A stretch of 64,000 nucleotides of DNA from Dillenia suffruticosa (Eukaryota; Streptophyta; Magnoliopsida; Dilleniales; Dilleniaceae): assembly GCA_033439265.1 (NCBI GenBank), contig JAVTVX010000002.1, forward strand, positions 6,732,174-6,796,173, given 5' to 3'. Positions within the stretch are counted from its first letter, which is position 1; every line of letters starts with the position of its first letter. Below, piece by piece: positions 38,121 through 50,057 of this stretch. The translations under genes were made by a program, and so were the position numbers. The notes under the pieces are model-generated. The model saw nothing but the letters and a program-made list of their open reading frames with translations, was not told the origin of the DNA and ran no database searches.

Positions 38121-38835
38121 TACAAGAATGTCATCAAAGTGCGTCTCATGTTCGAATCCAGATGCAATCACTTTTTGCATTAAAAAAACATTGTATTTTG
38201 TCAACAAAAATTTTTTTACATTTTTTTAACTTAAATTATTAAATATTAAAATTGCAAATTAATGTTTATATTTTTTTAATTTTACAAAGATATTAATATT
38301 ATAATGATATGTTTTTCATTTTAATTTAATATATTTAATGTTAAATGAATATTTAAATATTTAAAAAATGTGTATGGTAGAATTACAATTTATAAAAATT
38401 ATAATTATAAAAATATTAAGTTAAAAAATATTTGAAAATCTTTCTTTTCGTTTTTAAAATAAAAAATTTTATGATTATATTAAAAATATAAAAAATATTC
38501 GAAATAATTGATATTTAAAACAAAAGAAAGATTTTTTTTGAGAAACTTTCAGATTTTTTAAAAATGACATTTGAGAAAATTTAAAAAATCAATTAAAATT
38601 TCATAAGATTAAAAACTTATTTCTATTCATATACAAACTTAAATTGAAAAATAAAAAATGAAGGCAAAATTAAAATCACAAAAAATTAAAAAAATTCTTA
38701 TTATATGAGCCGACTGCGTTGTCATCCTAAATCTTCACAAAATTTAGCCCCTAAAAAAAAATTATCAAATAATGCAGAGAGCTATGAAATTTTGCTATGT
38801 AGCAGAACAACATACTTTTGCTAAGCAGAACAACG
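37870..38835 (+). repeat. Segmental duplication block, copy 1
   Basis: A ~0.96 kb block is repeated at 39966-40930, offset about 2.1 kb. It contains the last degenerate GTTCTG units, a stretch with a tRNA-like B-box word (GTTCGAATCC near 38150), AT-rich sequence, the recurring GGGTTGTCATCCTAAA-type module near 38705, and the first units of the minisatellite. Copy 1 plus its array forms the unit that was duplicated. Confidence 0.85.
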
Positions 38836-39846
38836 TAATTCTGCTATGTAGTGGAACTACATGGTTCTGCTATGTAGCGGAACTACATGGTTTAGCGGAA
38901 CTACACGGTTTAGCGGAACTACATGGTTTAGCGGAATTACATGGTTCTGCTATATAGCGGAACTACATGGTTCTGTTAGCGGAACTACATGATTCTGCTA
39001 TGTAGTAGCGGAACTACATGGTTCTGCTATGTAGCGGAACTACATGGTTTAACGGAACTACATGGTTTAGCGGAACTACATGGTTTAGCGGAACTACATG
39101 GTTTAGCTATGTAGCGGAACTACATGGTTCTGCTAGCGGAACTACATGGTTCTGCTAGCGGAACTACATGGTTTTGTTATGTAGCGGAACTACATGATTC
39201 TGCTATGTCGTAGCGGAACTACATGGTTCTGCTATGTCGTAGCGGAACTACATGGTTCTGCTATGTCGTAGCGGAACTACATGGTTCTGCTATGTAGCGG
39301 AACTACATGGTTCTGCTATGTGGTAGCGGAACTACATGGTTCTGCTAGCGGAACTACATGGTTCTGCTATGTAGCGGAACTACATGGTTCTGCTATGTCG
39401 TAGCGGAACTACATGGTTCTGCTATGTCGTAGCGGAACTACATGGTTCTGCTATGTCGTAGCGGAACTACATGGTTCTGCTATGTAGCGGAACTATATGG
39501 TTCTGCTATGTAGCGGAACTACATGGTTCTGCTATGTCGTAGCGGAACTACATGGTTCTGCTATGTAGCGGAACTACATGGTTCTGCTATGTGGTAGCGG
39601 AACTACATGGTTCTGCTATGTGGTAGCGGAACTACATGGTTCTGCTATGTGGTAGCGGAATTACATGGTTCTGCTAAGTAGCGGAACTACATGGTTCTGC
39701 TATGTGATAGCGGAAGTACATGGTTCTGCTAAGTAGCGGAACTACATGGTTCTGCTAAGTAGCGGAACTACATGGTTCTGCTATGTGGTAGCGGAACTAC
39801 ATGGTTCTGCTATGTAGCAGAACTACATGGTTCTGCGATGTAGTTC
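38772..39846. repeat. Minisatellite array 1 (GGAACTACATGGTTCTGC)
   Basis: Roughly forty tandem units share the core CGGAACTACATGGTTCTGC. Unit lengths cluster at 22, 26 and 29 bp because the link between cores is TAG, TATGTAG or TATGTCGTAG. Within each core, GGAAC and GTTC face each other, so single strands can form small hairpins. Open frames through the array are repeats of AELHGLAELHG-type peptides and are not genes. Units at the left edge are more diverged. Confidence 0.93.
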
Positions 39847-39965
39847 CCCTAAATGAATATTTCACATTTTATCAGTTTGTTTTGATTTATTGTTTAATAA
39901 TTTTACATTTTATACTGCAATTTAAATTTATATTCAAATTTTAAATTTCTAAATATAAATATTTT

Positions 39966-40930
39966 AAAAAAAAAATTGCTATGCTAAAAAAAAAGTAATC
40001 ATGTAGTTCTGTAGTTAGGTATGTTAAAAAAAAGCAGTTCTGTCTTTTTGTGGTTAAGTATGTTCAAACAAAAAAAGTAGTTCTGTTACAAAAAAAAAGT
40101 TCTGTAATGCCATTAAAAAAAATGGTTCTGATAGGAAAGGAAGTAGTTTTGCTAAAAAGAAAAATAGTTCTATAGATATGTATATTCAAAAATAGTTCCG
40201 CATGATTGTATTATTACAAGAATGTCATTAAAGTGCGTCTCATGTTCGAACCCAGATGCAATCACTTTTTGCATTAAAAAAACATTGTATTTTTTCAACA
40301 AAAAAATTCAAACATTTTTTCAACTTAAATTATTAAATATTATAATTGCAAATTAATGTTTATATTTTTTTAATTTTACAAAGATATTAATATTATAATG
40401 ATATGTTTTTCATTTTAATATAATATATTTAATGTTAAATGAATCTTTAAATATTTAAAAAATGTGTATGGTAGAATTACAATTTATAAAAATTATAATT
40501 ATAAAAATATTAAGTTAAAAAATATTTGAAAATTGTTCTTTTCATTTTTAAAATAAAAAATTTTATAATTATATTAAAAATATAAAAAATATTCGAAATA
40601 AATGATATTTAAAACAAAAGAAAGATTTTTTTTTGACAAACTTTCAGATTTTTTAAAAATGACATTTGAGAAAATTTAAAAAATCAATTAAAATGTCATA
40701 AGATTAAAAACTTATTTCTATTCATATACAAACTTAAATTGAAAAATAAAAAATAAAGGCAAAATTAAAATCACAAAAAATTAAAAAAATTCTTATTATA
40801 TGAGCCGACTGGGTTGTCATCCTAAATATTGACAAAATTTAGCCCCTAAAAAAAAATTATCAAATAATGCAGAGAGCTATGAAATTTTGCTATGTAACAG
40901 AACAACATACTTTTGCTAAGTAGAACAACG
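39966..40930 (+). repeat. Segmental duplication block, copy 2
   Basis: Second copy of 37870-38835, differing by scattered substitutions and A-tract length changes, in the same order including the GTTCGAACCC word near 40246. A 0.12 kb AT-rich stretch (39847-39965) separates it from array 1. That stretch resembles sequence near 47100-47200. Confidence 0.85.
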
Positions 40931-42391
40931 AAGTTCTGCTATGTAGCGGAACTATATGGTTCTGCTATGTAGCGGAACTACATGGTTTAGCGGAACTATA
41001 TGGTTCTGCTATGTAGCGGAACCATGGTTCTGCTAGCGGAACCACATGGTTCCACATGGTTCTGCTAGCGGAACCACATCTTTCTGCTAGCGGAACCACG
41101 TGGTTCTGCTAGGTAGCGGAACCACGTGGTTCTGCTAGGTAGCGGAACCACGTGGTTCTGCTAGGTAGCGGAACCACATGGTTCCACATGGTTCTGCTAG
41201 GTAGCGGAACCACATGGTTCTGCTAGGTAGCGGAACCACATGGTTCCACATGGTTCTGCTAACGGAACCACATGGTTCTGCTAGCGGAACCACATGGTTC
41301 TGCTAGGTAGCGGAACCACATGGTTCTGCTAGGTAGCGGAACCACATGGTTCTGCTAGCGGAACCACATGGTTCCACATGGTTCTGCTAGCGGAACCACA
41401 TGGTTCTGCTAGGTAGTGGAACCACATGGTTCCACATGGTTCTGCTAGCGGAACCACATGGTTCTGCTAGCGGAACCACATGGTTCCACATGGTTCTGCT
41501 AGCGGAACCACATGGTTCTGCTAGGTAGCGGAACCACATGGTTCCACATGAACCACATGGTTCCACATGGTTCTGCTAGCGGAACCACATGGTTCTGCTA
41601 GGTAGCGGAACCACATGGTTCCACATGGTTCTGCTAGCGGAACCACATGGTTCCACATGGTTCTGCTAGCGGAACCACATGGTTCTGCTAGGTAGCGGAA
41701 CCACATGGTTCTGCTAGGTAGCGAAACCACATGGTTCTGCTAGCGGAACCACATGGTTCCACATGGTTCTGCTAGCGGAACCACATGGTTCTGCTAGCGG
41801 AACCACATGGTTCCACATGGTTCTGATAGCGGAACCACATGGTTCTGCTAGCGGAACCACATGGTTCTGCTAGGTAGCGGAACCACATGATTCTGCTAGC
41901 GGAACCACATGGTTCCACATGGTTCTGGTAGCGGAACCACATGGTTCTGCTAGGTAGCGGAACCACATGGTTCTGCTAGGTAGCGGAACCACATGGTTCC
42001 ACATGGTTCTGCTAGCGGAACCACATGGTTCCGCTAGGTAGCGGAACCACATGGTTCTGCTAGGTAGCGGAACCACATGGTTCTGCTAGGTAGCGGAACC
42101 ACATGGTTCTGCTAGGTAGCGGAACCATATGGTTCTGCCACATGGTTCTGCTAGGCAGCGGAACCACATGGTTCTGCTAGCGGAACCACATGGTTCTAAG
42201 TAGCGGAACCACATGGTTCTGCTAAGTATCGGAACCACATGGTTCCGCTAAGTAGCGGAACCACATGGTTCTAAGTAGCGGAACCACATGGTTCTGCTAG
42301 CGGAACTACATGGTTCTGATATGTAGCGGAACTATATGGTTCTGCTATGTAGCGGAACTACATGATTCTGCTATGTAGCGGAATTACATGG
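40868..42391. repeat. Minisatellite array 2 (GGAACCACATGGTTCTGC)
   Basis: About sixty units share the core CGGAACCACATGGTTCTGC with links TAG (22-bp units) or TAGGTAG (26-bp units). A 32-bp variant has a second CACATGGTTC inserted. GGAACCA and TGGTTCC are exact inverted 7-mers two bases apart. The central ~1.2 kb is homogeneous for ACCACATG/TAGGTAG. Units at both ends (40930-41000 and 42295-42391) carry the array-1 forms ACTACATG/TATGTAG. Antisense frames give EPCGSASRTMWFRY-type peptide repeats, an artefact of period and frame. Confidence 0.93.
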
Positions 42392-45300
42392 TTATATTTT
42401 TGAAATCATTTAAATGTGGTTTCTAAAAAATTTATACTATCACAACCCTAAACAAAATAAAGAAAAATATTTTCGGGTGTTTTAAAAATAATAATGATAT
42501 TTTGAGAGATTAAAAAATAGCAGAATCATGAAATTCTGTATAGCAGAACCATGTCGTTCTGCATAGCATAACCATGAGACTCTGCATAGCAGAATCATGT
42601 GGCTCTGCATAGCTGAACAATCTCGTTCTGCGTACCACCTTGTTATTCAAATATTCAATTTTTTTAATATTAAAAATAATTTATTTAGATATTTGATATT
42701 TATTTAAATAAAATATAAAATTATAATATGAAATATGAAAATATTAAATGATAAACAAAACCAACATTATTAATATTTTTATTTAAATAAACGTATAAAT
42801 ATTTTTATCATTTAAAATTTATAAGAATAAAAATTAAAAAATTAAATATATATTTTTAATATAGAGCATGCACACCATGCACACTATAAGCTATCTTTTG
42901 TCACGCCTCCCTCTATATAGAAAGAAAGACCCAAAAAATAAAAAAAAAATGAATATATAAGCACCCAAAAACAATTATGTCGTTTAGACATAATATTGCA
43001 TAACATTATATAGATAATTTTTTTTCAGATATAATTTATTTAATATCTAATTTATTTAATTTTAAATAAATATCTGCATATTTAAATTAAATATTTAAAT
43101 TTTTTATTCTTATAAAATTTTAAATTGCATATTTATATTTATAAGTTTTAGTTTTGTTTTTTTTATTAATATTTTTATATTTTATATTACGATTAACATT
43201 TTATTTGAAATTTCAATTTTAAAAACTTTTAGTTAGACAAAAATTCAAACTACTATAGTAAAAATTTTAGATAGACAATAATTATTTAAAAGATCAAAAC
43301 TATAATTTAAAAACTCCATAGTTAACTATAGGTAAAATTTATAAAATTAGATAACTTATATATAAATTGATCGACACGAATTCATATGTAATGCCTACCA
43401 AAAGAATATTTGATTTATTATATGAAATCTTTAAATAACTAAATTATTTTTTGTATTTTTATACTTTACAAACCTTAAATTAAATATTAATATTTATGTA
43501 TTTTTTAGACTTAAATTACTAAATATTATGATTTCAAATTAATATTTATGTCTTTTTTATTTCACACCAATATTAATGTTATACATGTTATGTCCATGTC
43601 TTTTTCATTTAAATTTAGAATGTTTAATATTAGATAAATATTTAAATATTAGCTAACCTAAAAATGCAATCTATAAAAATTATAATTATAAAAATATCTA
43701 CCATATTATGGTTTTTAATAATCTTTCACTTTTTTTGAAAAGATTTAATATTTATAAAAAAGAAAAACTATATTTATTTTATAGAAACAAATCGAATTTA
43801 AACTTTTTTAAATCATTTAGATGTGATTTCTCAAAAATTTACACCATCACAACCATAAACAAAATAAAAAATATGTTTTCGGGTATTTTTAAAATAATAA
43901 TAATATTTTGGAAGATTAAAAAGGTTTTGCTTTTTGGCGGGGAATAATAGCATAATCATATCGTTCTGCGTATCAGAACCTTGTGGTTCTACGTACCACC
44001 TTATTATTCCAATATTCAATTTTTTATAATATTAAAAATAATTTATTTGGATATTTGATATTTATTTAAATAAAATATGAAATTATAACATGAAATGTGA
44101 AAATATTAAATGATGAACCAAAATAATATTATTAATATTTTTATTTAAATAGACTTATAAATATTTTTATCATTTGAAACTGTATAAGAATAAAAATTAA
44201 CAGATTAAATATATAATTTTTAATATAAAGCACGCACACCACGTACACTACAAGCTATCTTTTGTCACGCCTCCCTCTATATAGAAAAAAAAGACCCAAA
44301 AAATAAAAAAAACAAGGAATATACAAACACTAAAAAACAATTATGTCATTTAAATATAACATTATACAGATAATTTTTTTTCGGATATGATTTTTTAATA
44401 TATAATTTATTTAATTTTAAATAAATATCTATGTATTTAAATTAAATATTTAAATATTTTTATTTAAATATTTTAAATAAATATATTTAATTTTAAAATA
44501 TTAATGCTAAAATTTATATATTAAAAGGTTTTACAATTAGCAAAATGTAAATAATTCATATTATTTGATCTTCGTGGGTTGTCATTCAGAAACTTTATAA
44601 AATTTAGTCCCTCATAAAAAAAAATTTCGTCGATGAACGCATTACAAATATTTTAGATATTTTAAATACAATCATAAAATTTTTTAATCAGATTATTATT
44701 TAATCAGAACTACCATGGTAATTTAGTATTCAATTTAATATTTTATATAATTTTTAATTTTTATTTAATATTACAAATAATCAACAATTTGAATATATAC
44801 AAAAAATATTTATATTTAATATATAAATTATTAAATACTAATTTTTAATATTACAAATTAGTATTAATACTAAAAAATATTAATATTATAAGAATTAAAT
44901 ATTTACAATATGTAATATTTTATTTTAAAACCTGAAGTATTAATATTTAATATATTAAAATATTAATACTAAAATTTATATTTTAAAAGGTTTTATAATT
45001 ACTAAAATTTAAAAAAATTTTATCATATAATATTGGTGGGTTGCCATTCAGAAGTTTTATAAAATTTAGCATCTCAGTTTGCAGCCAAAATCAAAATTGA
45101 AATTAATGCGAATTTTACTAAACCACACTGGATAACTCCCCTCAATTTGTAGTCAGAATCAAAACACTATACCGCGCGGTCATTCAATAATTTAATTTAA
45201 GTGAGTTTATAAATATTTTTATCTAATTTAAAATTATATAAGAATAAAACTTTTAATTTAATTATTTAGATATTTATTTAATATTAAATTTGTTATGTAT

Positions 45301-48300
45301 TAAATATATTATAGTAAAATGGAAAAAAATATATGTATAATGTTATATTTAAATATATGTTTTATTTGGAAGAGTAAAGGTAGTTCTGCAAATTGCAGAG
45401 TTATTCTGCTTTTTTGGACATAAATAATATTTAATTTAGGGTTTAATATCTACGTTTATTATCTCATGTTTTGAAACACATGAACAGTCAAAATACTATG
45501 ATATTATAATGCTATAAAAATTATAATTATAAAATATTAAATAAAAAAATATTGGAAAGTATCTTTATATCAAAAAAATATTTTTTTTCAAGTGTTAGGT
45601 GATGTGTTGTTAATATAAATGCAGAGCTATAAGTGCATATGTAATTATACAAAATTACCGAAATTGGACTTAATATAGCGCAGAACCACAAAATGCAGAA
45701 CGAGGTGGTTCTGCGATGGTTTTGCGCAGTGCACAACCACATCGTTCTGCACTGGACAAAACCATGTGGTTCTGTGACAGTGCAGAACCATGGTTCTGCC
45801 CAATACAGAACGATGTGGTTCTGCGCTGCGCAGAATTTATATAATTTTTTTCAAATCTTTATTTTTATTTTTAGATAAAAAAAATTTATGATTATATTAA
45901 AAATATCAAAAATATTTGAAATAAATGATATTTAAAACAAAAGAAAGATTTTTTTTGACAAACTTTTAGATTTTTTAAAAATGACATTTGAGAAAATTTA
46001 AAAAGCAAATTAAAATTTCATAAGATTAAAAATTTATCTCTATTCATATACAAACTTAAATTGAAAAATAAAAAATAATGGCAAACTTAAAATCACAAAA
46101 AATTAAAAATTTTCTTATTATATGAGCCGAGTGGGTTGTCATCCTAAAGCTTCACAAAATTTAGCCCCTAAAAAAAATTCATCAAATAATGCAGAAAGTT
46201 ATGAAGTTCTGCTATGTACCAGAACAACATACTTTTGCTGAGCAGAACAATATAGTTCTGTTGTGGTTCTGCTAACGTTATACATATTATATTATATTTT
46301 ATTGAAGTAAACAAAATTTTTTGATTTTAGTTGGTGGTCTTAAAATAATATTTTAGAAGATGTAAGAGGTGCAGCTAAAATTAAAAATTTCATTTCTAAT
46401 TAGTTTGTTATTTATACACAAACTATTAAAAATTTAATTATTGTTTCATATTTTTTTGTATGGATAGACATATTTTATTTAAAACAAAAGAAATCTTTTT
46501 TTTTGACAAACTTTCAGATTTTTTTTAAATGACATTTAAGAAAATTTAAAAAGTCAACTTAAATTTCATAAGATTAAAAATTTATTTTCATTGATACCCA
46601 AACTTTAGCTGAAAAATAACAAATAAAAGCAAAATTAAAATTACAAAAAATTTAAAAATTTCTTACTATATAAGCCCAATGGATTGTCATCCAAAAGTTT
46701 TACAAAATTTTACTTCTAAAAAAAAAATTTATTGACGAACGCACGAAACTTAAAAATCTGCTACTTAGCAGAACATTGTAGTTCTACTACTTCGCAGAAC
46801 TATATAGTTCTGTTAAGTAGCAGAACTATAACGGAACTTCATAGTTCTACTATGTAGCAGAACTATAGCAAAACTTTATAGTTCTGCTATTTAACAGAAC
46901 TATATAGTTTTGCTACATAGTAGAACTTTGAAGTTTTCCTACGTAACAGAACTTATATTTAAATATATATAAATATAAAATTATACAAATATTTTTCTCA
47001 TTTTAATATAATATATTTAATATTAAATAAATATCCAGGTATTAAAACTAAATATCTAAATATTTTTATTTTTATATAGTTTTAAATTACATAAAAATAC
47101 TTATCAATTTGTTTTGATTTATTGTTTAATATTTTTATATTTTATACGACAATTTAAATTTATATTAAGATCTTAAATATCTAAATATTAATATTTAAAT
47201 ATTTCACGTTTGAAATTATTTTTAATTCTAAAAAATATTTTAATATTTAAATTAATTTAGGAGAAATTATAACTTCCATAATATTTAACAAATTATCTCC
47301 TCGCACCTGATTGCTTTTCTAAATTGTGGAGGTGTCCCAAGAGAATATATTATGGATATTTGAAATAATGTTTTGGAAGATGTATACAATATCCACTCCA
47401 ATAAACATGCAACTCTTAGAAGTAAGTTTCTCTCTGTGATGCTATATTGATCTCACAATAGATAGATATTTTCTTTGTACTTTACCTGAGAAATTCAGTT
47501 GTCACATTGACTCTGGCTTTTGCTTTTGTTATGTATGCCTGCATCCCTTTTTCAGAGAAAGAATACAAATTGAGTCCACACTCCTATGTTGAGTTGTTGT
47601 TTTTTGTAAATTCTTTCATAATTTGATGAGTTTTTCTTGAAAATGATAATTAATGTGCGTAACTCTTACTGTTTCTGTACTTGATTTTTTGCCAAATTTT
47701 TTCTTATACCTTTGGTTGGATGTGATCGTCTACATTGTTGGTTTTAGGGCATGATTGTGTAGCTCAATGAACGCATAAAATTTTAGATGAACGCATTACA
47801 AATATTTTAGATATTTTAAATACAATCATAAAATTTTTTAATCAGATTATTATTTAATCAGAACGACCATGGTAATTTAATATTCAATTTAATATTTTAT
47901 AAAATTTTTAATTTTGATTTAATATTACAAGTAATCAACAATTTGAATATATACAAAAAATATTTAATATTTAATATATAAATTATTAAATACTAATTTT
48001 TAATATTACAAATTAGTATTAATACTAAAAAATATTAATATTATAAGAATTAAATATTTACAATATATAATATTTTATTTTAAAACCTGAAGTATTAATA
48101 TTTAATATATTAAAATATTAATACTAAAATTTATATTTTAAAAGGTTTTATAATTAGTAAAATTTAAAAAATTCTTATTATATGATATTGGTGGGTTGTC
48201 ATTCAGAAGTTTTATAAAATTTAGCCCATCAATTTGCAGGCAAAATCAAAATTGAAATTAATGTGAATTTTACTAAATCACACCGGGTAATTCCCCTCAA

Positions 48301-48323
48301 TTTGTAGTCAAAATCAAAACACT
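42392..48323. repeat. AT-rich modular repeat block with motif islands
   Basis: This is very AT-rich, built from copies of a few modules. 42628-43100 recurs at 43990-44470, and 44632-45180 recurs at 47786-48332. A module with GTTGTCATCC/TTCAGAA...AAAATTTAG recurs repeatedly (44575, 45030, 46130, 46680, 48190, and also 38705 and 40810). Islands of the CAGAAC/GTTCTG motif lie at about 42525-42632, 43950-44000, 45670-45835, 46200-46270 and 46750-46950. One is the perfect palindrome GCAGAACCATGGTTCTGC at 45782-45799. A less AT-rich stretch at 47290-47770 may be captured or host DNA, with no recognisable coding sequence. Confidence 0.75.
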
Positions 48324-48356
48324 ACACCGCGCAGCGCGCGGTGTACACCTCCTAGT
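48324..48356 (+). mobile_element. Helitron-type 3' terminus
   Basis: A perfect 9-bp stem (ACACCGCGC at 324-332, GCGCGGTGT at 336-344, relative to 48000) with a 3-nt loop is followed by 7 nt, then CTAG (48352-48355) and T at 48356. A GC-rich hairpin a few bases before CTRR, with insertion before a T, defines Helitron 3' ends. It therefore closes a plus-strand element lying to its left. The 5' end (TC after an A) is not established. No Rep/helicase coding sequence was seen, so any element would be non-autonomous. Confidence 0.65.
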
Positions 48357-48764
48357 ATGTGAATAATTGAGTAGAGCCACAATGGGTTGAAGGCTTGCAA
48401 AGTGAACAATCTGCTAATGACAATTAAATGCTAGTCCCACACAATAGACTAATTTTTTAAACTGTAGAATCACCGATTCATTTTCTTAGTTTTGCGGCTT
48501 CCAGCTACACCATCAGAGTTATTGCTGCTCTTCCACATCACTTACTCATTTTAGCTCTTTATTGTAATGCAATTACTTTTTTGAGTCATTGTTTCTTAGG
48601 AGATAGGTCTATGGCTCCTCCTTTCGTTATGAATTTGAGTTTTCATTCCCTACTCTTCTTACTCATGGCGATGCATTCCTTTGTAATTATTAAAAATAAT
48701 ATCAACGTGGCCATGATATAATATTAAAAGATATATAAACATATTATTGATATCTTATAAAAGG

Positions 48765-50057
48765 TGTTAGAAAATATATTATATATCAAAATTAAATCAA
48801 TTATTGATTTGATTTTAATATATATTGATATTCTATATTCTAATATTTGTAATAACTATTTTTATATTTATGGTAATGAAATTTCTATATAAATCTAATT
48901 TATTAAGACAATTAAGTATTACATTCATATTATTATATGGCTCTCTATTTTTAATATGGTATCACAAATATACCCATCTATTTCTCATATTCATATTATT
49001 ATATATTTTTTGAAAAAAGGGTTATTCACGTGCCAATACGCATCTCTAGTAGCCAGAATCAATGCCGAAACCACATCCATAAGACTAGAAGCCAATAGCC
49101 AATAGCCAATAGCCAATAGCCAATAGTCAAGAGCAAAAGGCAAAAAGCAAGATCCCAAGCCTACATGAGCCTAGAGCCAGGAGCCAGAGCTAGAGCACGA
49201 AACCAAATCTAGATCCAGAGTTAGAGACAGAGCTAGAGTTAGAGCCCAAAGTCAAGGCAAGTGTTGCAAAAACAGCTCCTAGAATTTTAGATTTTCTATC
49301 CAAATTTTCTTTTAAATTTAAATAATTTTCATTATATTATATTAAGTTTTAAGCAATGTTAAAAAATATATTATATATTAAAATCAAATCAACATTTACA
49401 AATCAATAATTGTTTTGATTTTTATATATATTATATTTTCTAACATCTCATAAAATTTAATATAATATAATAAAAATCATTTAAATTTGAAAAAAATCTT
49501 AACAGAATATCTAAAATTTTAAAGGGTATTTTTGTAATCCTTGCCTTGGCTCTGGGCTTTGACTTTACCTTTATCTCTAACTCCATATCTGACTTTGACT
49601 TTGGGCCTTGGCTCGTGCTCTGAGCTCACACAAGCTTAGGATCTGGCTCTTGCCTCGGACTCTTGGCTCTTGATTTTGGCTGTAGCATTGGATTTAACTT
49701 TGATTAATTTGCAGCACCGATTCTGACTATTATAGATGTGCGCAGTTATATAGATAACTCTTTTTGTAAAGAGATTATGGTATAATGATAAAAATATAAA
49801 ACAATATAAATATGAAATATAGATGAATATCGTTGTGATACAATGTTAGAGATAAAAAGTAATAAAATAATATGAAATTTAATACTCAATTTCTCAATAA
49901 ATTATTATAATAAATTGAGTTTATATATAAAATATATTTATATAAATATAGAAACAATTGTTACAAATATAGAAATATAAAAATATATAAAGTCAAATAT
50001 ATATTAAAATTAAATCAATAATTGATTTAATTTTAATATATAATAAATTTTCTAACA
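48765..50057. repeat. 1.3 kb inverted repeat (fold-back), centre near 49410
   Basis: The left end TGTTAGAAAATATATTAT mirrors the right end ATAATAAATTTTCTAACA. Within the arms, AGCCAGAATC near 49055 faces GATTCTGACT near 49721. CCAAAGTCAAGGCAAG near 49249 faces CTTGCCTTGGCTCTGG near 49540, and GGTATCACAAATATACCC near 48958 faces the GTTGTGATACAA region near 49835. Arms are about 640 bp and imperfect. The left arm holds a short AGCCAAT tandem repeat (49090-49125). The outermost ~200 bp of each arm look like short LTRs with a TGGTATCA primer-binding word. No flanking duplication was found. Confidence 0.75.

Noticed and set aside
38140-38180. tRNA gene at the GTTCGAATCC word
   Set aside because: No acceptor stem, anticodon arm or A box can be folded around it.
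41521-42076. Antisense frames encoding repeated EPCGSASRTMWFRY peptides
   Set aside because: They arise only because the mixed 22/26/32-bp periods stay open in some frames. There is no other coding evidence, and frames switch with each linker change.
38772-42391. Regularly spaced short repeats resembling a CRISPR array
   Set aside because: The linkers between cores are themselves repeats of three to ten bases, not unique spacers. The host is a plant nuclear genome, and no cas-like gene is near.
45782-45799. Palindromes of the GAAC-N4-GTTC kind as a LexA-type or hormone-receptor site
   Set aside because: Those regulators do not occur in plant nuclei. The match follows from the minisatellite's own symmetry.
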